Shown here piece by piece: positions 7,256-9,092 of a DNA stretch of 9,092 nt. Position numbers and translations under genes: made by a program. The DNA lies in NCBI GenBank assembly GCA_913775215.1, contig CAJYKO010000036.1, forward strand, positions 1 through 9,092. Direction: 5' to 3'. Origin of the DNA: an uncultured Devosia sp. (lineage in GTDB: Bacteria > Pseudomonadota > Alphaproteobacteria > Rhizobiales > Devosiaceae). The stretch's first letter is position 1. Every line of letters begins with the position of its first letter. The notes under the pieces were generated by a model. The model saw only the letters and a list, made by a program, of their open reading frames with translations. It was not told where the DNA came from and did no database searches.

Positions 7256-8635
7256 ATGCCAATTGATATCACCATGCCGGCGCTCTCTCCGACGATGGAA
7301 GAGGGCAAGCTTGCCAAATGGCACGTCAAGGAAGGCGACTCGGTCTCTTCCGGTGACGTGATCGCCGAGATCGAAACCGATAAGGCCACGATGGAAGTCG
7401 AGGCCGTCGACGAGGGCAAGATCGGCAAGATCATGGTTGCCGAAGGCACCGACAATGTGAAGGTCAACGCCGTCATTGCCGTCCTTCTTCAGGAAGGCGA
7501 AGACGCCAGCGCCATTGGTGCTGGCGGCAGCAAGCCGGCCGAGGCGCCGAAGGCGGAAGCCAAGACCGAAGCGCCGAAGGGCGATGCGGGAACCCTGCAA
7601 TATGACAAGGGCACGTCGACGACCTCGACCGCGCCTGTCGCCAATTCGAACACGGGCTCCAGTGCGCCGAACGCTGCTGCTCCGGCTCCGGCCAAGTCCG
7701 AAGGCGGTCGCGTCTTCGCTTCGCCTCTCGCCAAGCGTCTTGCCAAGGAAGCGGGGATCGATCTCGCTTCGGTGGCCGGTTCCGGCCCCAAGGGGCGCGT
7801 GATCAAGGCCGACGTGGAAGCGGCCAAGTCCGGCAAGGGTGCTGCCAAGCCTGCTGCTAGTGCGCCGGCTGCTGCCGCTGCGCCTGCGACCGGGATGAGC
7901 AAGAACCAGGTTATGGCGCTGTTCGAGGAAGGCACCTACGAAGTCGTGCCCAACGACGGCATGCGCAAGGTCGTGGCGGCACGCCTCACCGAAAGCAAGC
8001 AGACCGTTCCGCACTTCTATCTCACGCTCGATTGCAAGATCGACGCGCTGATGGCCGCCCGTGAGCAGATCAATGCCGCCGCGCCCAAGGGCAAGGACGG
8101 CAAGCCGGGCTACAAGCTTTCGGTCAATGACTTCGTCATGAAGGCCTGGGCTATTGCGCTGCAGCGCGTGCCGGCTGCCAACGCGACCTGGGCCGGGGAC
8201 TCGATCCTCTACCACAAGCGTTCGGACGTCGCTGTTGCCGTCTCGGTGCCGGGTGGTCTCTTCACTCCAGTGGTGAAGTCGGCAGATACCAAAACCCTTC
8301 GCGAAATCTCCGAAGAGGTGAAGGATCTGGCGAGCCGCGCAAAATCCAAAAAGCTGGCGCCGCATGAATACCAGGGCGGTTCGTCCTCGGTGTCCAACCT
8401 CGGCATGTTCGGCATCAAGCACTTTGCCGCCGTCATCAACCCGCCGCATGGCACGATCCTCGCGGTCGGTGCGGGCGAAGAGCGCGTCTATCCCGAGAAT
8501 GGCCAGATCAAGATCGGCCAGTTCATGACGGTCACGCTTTCCTGCGATCACCGTGCGGTCGATGGTGCCTTGGGTGCCGAACTGCTCGGCGTCTTCAAGG
8601 GACTGATCGAAAACCCGGTGATGATGCTGGCCTAA
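7256..8635 (+). CDS. pdhC: Dihydrolipoamide acetyltransferase, E2 of pyruvate dehydrogenase
   Basis: The E2 core of the PDH complex transfers the acetyl group from lipoyl-lysine to CoA. At 459 residues it has the one-lipoyl layout: lipoyl domain 1-82 with Lys43 in [10 protein letters not shown]; a first linker of about 65 residues (84-150) rich in Ala, Pro, Lys and Ser; the peripheral-subunit-binding domain at 152-188 (VFASPLAKRLAKEAGIDL, then GPKGRVIKADVE); an Ala-rich linker at 190-214; and the catalytic domain from about 228, with NDFVMKAWAIAL at 291-302, SVSNLGMFGI at 378-387 and the active-site DHRAVDG at 431-437 (His432, Asp436). The start ATG 7256 has a strong ribosome site (GGAG at 7245-7248, seven bases away). 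The single peripheral-subunit-binding domain is expected to hold E1 and E3; no E3 gene lies in the window. Confidence 0.97.
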   Translation: MPIDITMPALSPTMEEGKLAKWHVKEGDSVSSGDVIAEIETDKATMEVEAVDEGKIGKIMVAEGTDNVKVNAVIAVLLQEGEDASAIGAGGSKPAEAPKAEAKTEAPKGDAGTLQYDKGTSTTSTAPVANSNTGSSAPNAAAPAPAKSEGGRVFASPLAKRLAKEAGIDLASVAGSGPKGRVIKADVEAAKSGKGAAKPAASAPAAAAAPATGMSKNQVMALFEEGTYEVVPNDGMRKVVAARLTESKQTVPHFYLTLDCKIDALMAAREQINAAAPKGKDGKPGYKLSVNDFVMKAWAIALQRVPAANATWAGDSILYHKRSDVAVAVSVPGGLFTPVVKSADTKTLREISEEVKDLASRAKSKKLAPHEYQGGSSSVSNLGMFGIKHFAAVINPPHGTILAVGAGEERVYPENGQIKIGQFMTVTLSCDHRAVDGALGAELLGVFKGLIENPVMMLA

Positions 8636-8647
8636 GGGGCAGGGCGC

Positions 8648-9092
8648 ATGAAGACCATTCTCGCCTATGGCGACAGTCTGACTTATGGGGCCAATCCACA
8701 GCCCGGTGGCCCCCGTCATGCCTATGAAGATCGCTGGCCGACCGCACTCGAGCGTGGTCTCGGCGGTCAGGCCCGGGTGATTGCCGAGGGGCTCGGCGGA
8801 CGCACGACGGTTTCGGACGACTGGTATGCGGCAGCCGATCGCAATGTCGGCCGCATCCTGCCGACGCTGCTTGAAAGCCATTCGCCGCTCGATCTTGTCA
8901 TCATCATGCTCGGCACCAACGACCTTAAGCCCGCAATCTGCGGTTCGGCGCTCGAAGCCTCGTTCGGCATGCGGCGGCTGGTGCAGATCGTGCGCGGCCA
9001 TTATGCCGGCAAGGGCGAGCAGGCGCCGGAGATCATTCTTGTTGCGCCGCCGCTCGTTTGCGACAGTGACAATGCCGACATGATGGGTCATT
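8648..9092 (+). CDS. SGNH/GDSL hydrolase, arylesterase/acyltransferase type (3' end outside the window)
   Basis: The first 148 residues of an SGNH-fold esterase, 12 bases after the pdhC stop, with AGGGG at 8635-8639 eight bases before the ATG. Block I is GDSLTYG at 8-14 (nucleophile Ser10), block II is EGLGGRTT at 47-54 (oxyanion Gly51), and block III is LDLVIIMLGTND at 81-92 (Asn91). The block V Asp-x-x-His lies beyond the edge. There is no signal peptide, so it should be cytoplasmic. The EGL-x-x-RTT and LDLVIIMLGTND segments strongly recall the octameric esterase/acyltransferase of Mycobacterium smegmatis (MsAcT) and related arylesterases. From memory, GDSL hydrolases follow pdhC in other rhizobia-type genomes. 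The natural substrate is unknown; a role in acetyl-ester or acyl-transfer chemistry is only an inference. Confidence 0.88.
   Translation, partial: MKTILAYGDSLTYGANPQPGGPRHAYEDRWPTALERGLGGQARVIAEGLGGRTTVSDDWYAAADRNVGRILPTLLESHSPLDLVIIMLGTNDLKPAICGSALEASFGMRRLVQIVRGHYAGKGEQAPEIILVAPPLVCDSDNADMMGH

Noticed and set aside
7232..9091. A 619-codon open frame on the minus strand opposite pdhC and the SGNH hydrolase
   Set aside because: It spans two unrelated well-supported genes and their junction, and its composition is the same Arg/His-rich antisense type. It is a by-product of codon bias.

Overview
The window looks like chromosomal core DNA from a GC-rich alphaproteobacterium, probably of the Hyphomicrobiales (rhizobia-like; a Devosia-type lineage is my guess from protein style only). 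The reasons are strong G/C preference at third codon positions, a septum-formation gene (ftsB type) directly before a pyruvate dehydrogenase operon, and an E1-beta subunit carrying its own N-terminal lipoyl domain, an arrangement known from this class. All recognisable genes lie on the + strand.

Left part (1-3853): the last 40 codons of an unrecognised gene; a full-length NADP-type malic enzyme of the MaeB class (malic enzyme fused to an inactive phosphotransacetylase-like domain), best started at GTG 253; a 96-residue Dabb-family (stress-responsive A/B barrel) protein three bases after it; and a divergent ribose-phosphate pyrophosphokinase homologue with an altered PRPP-binding loop.

Right part (3912-9092): an FtsB/DivIC-type divisome protein, a 113-base leader with no confident promoter, then pdhA (E1-alpha), an unrecognised two-helix membrane protein, pdhB (lipoyl-E1-beta) and pdhC (E2), closely spaced and likely co-transcribed. 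An SGNH/GDSL hydrolase resembling the arylesterase/acyltransferase type follows and runs off the end. The E3 gene (lpd) is not in view and may lie further downstream.

Functionally, malic enzyme turns malate into pyruvate and the PDH complex turns pyruvate into acetyl-CoA. MaeB-type enzymes are known to be inhibited by acetyl-CoA through the C-terminal domain, so the two neighbours can form a feedback pair. I saw no mobile element, CRISPR array, tRNA or rRNA. I do not see a clearly new multi-gene system. The points most worth a second look are the membrane protein wedged between the two E1 subunit genes, the altered PRPP loop, the SGNH hydrolase attached to the pdh operon, and two inverted repeats around ftsB.
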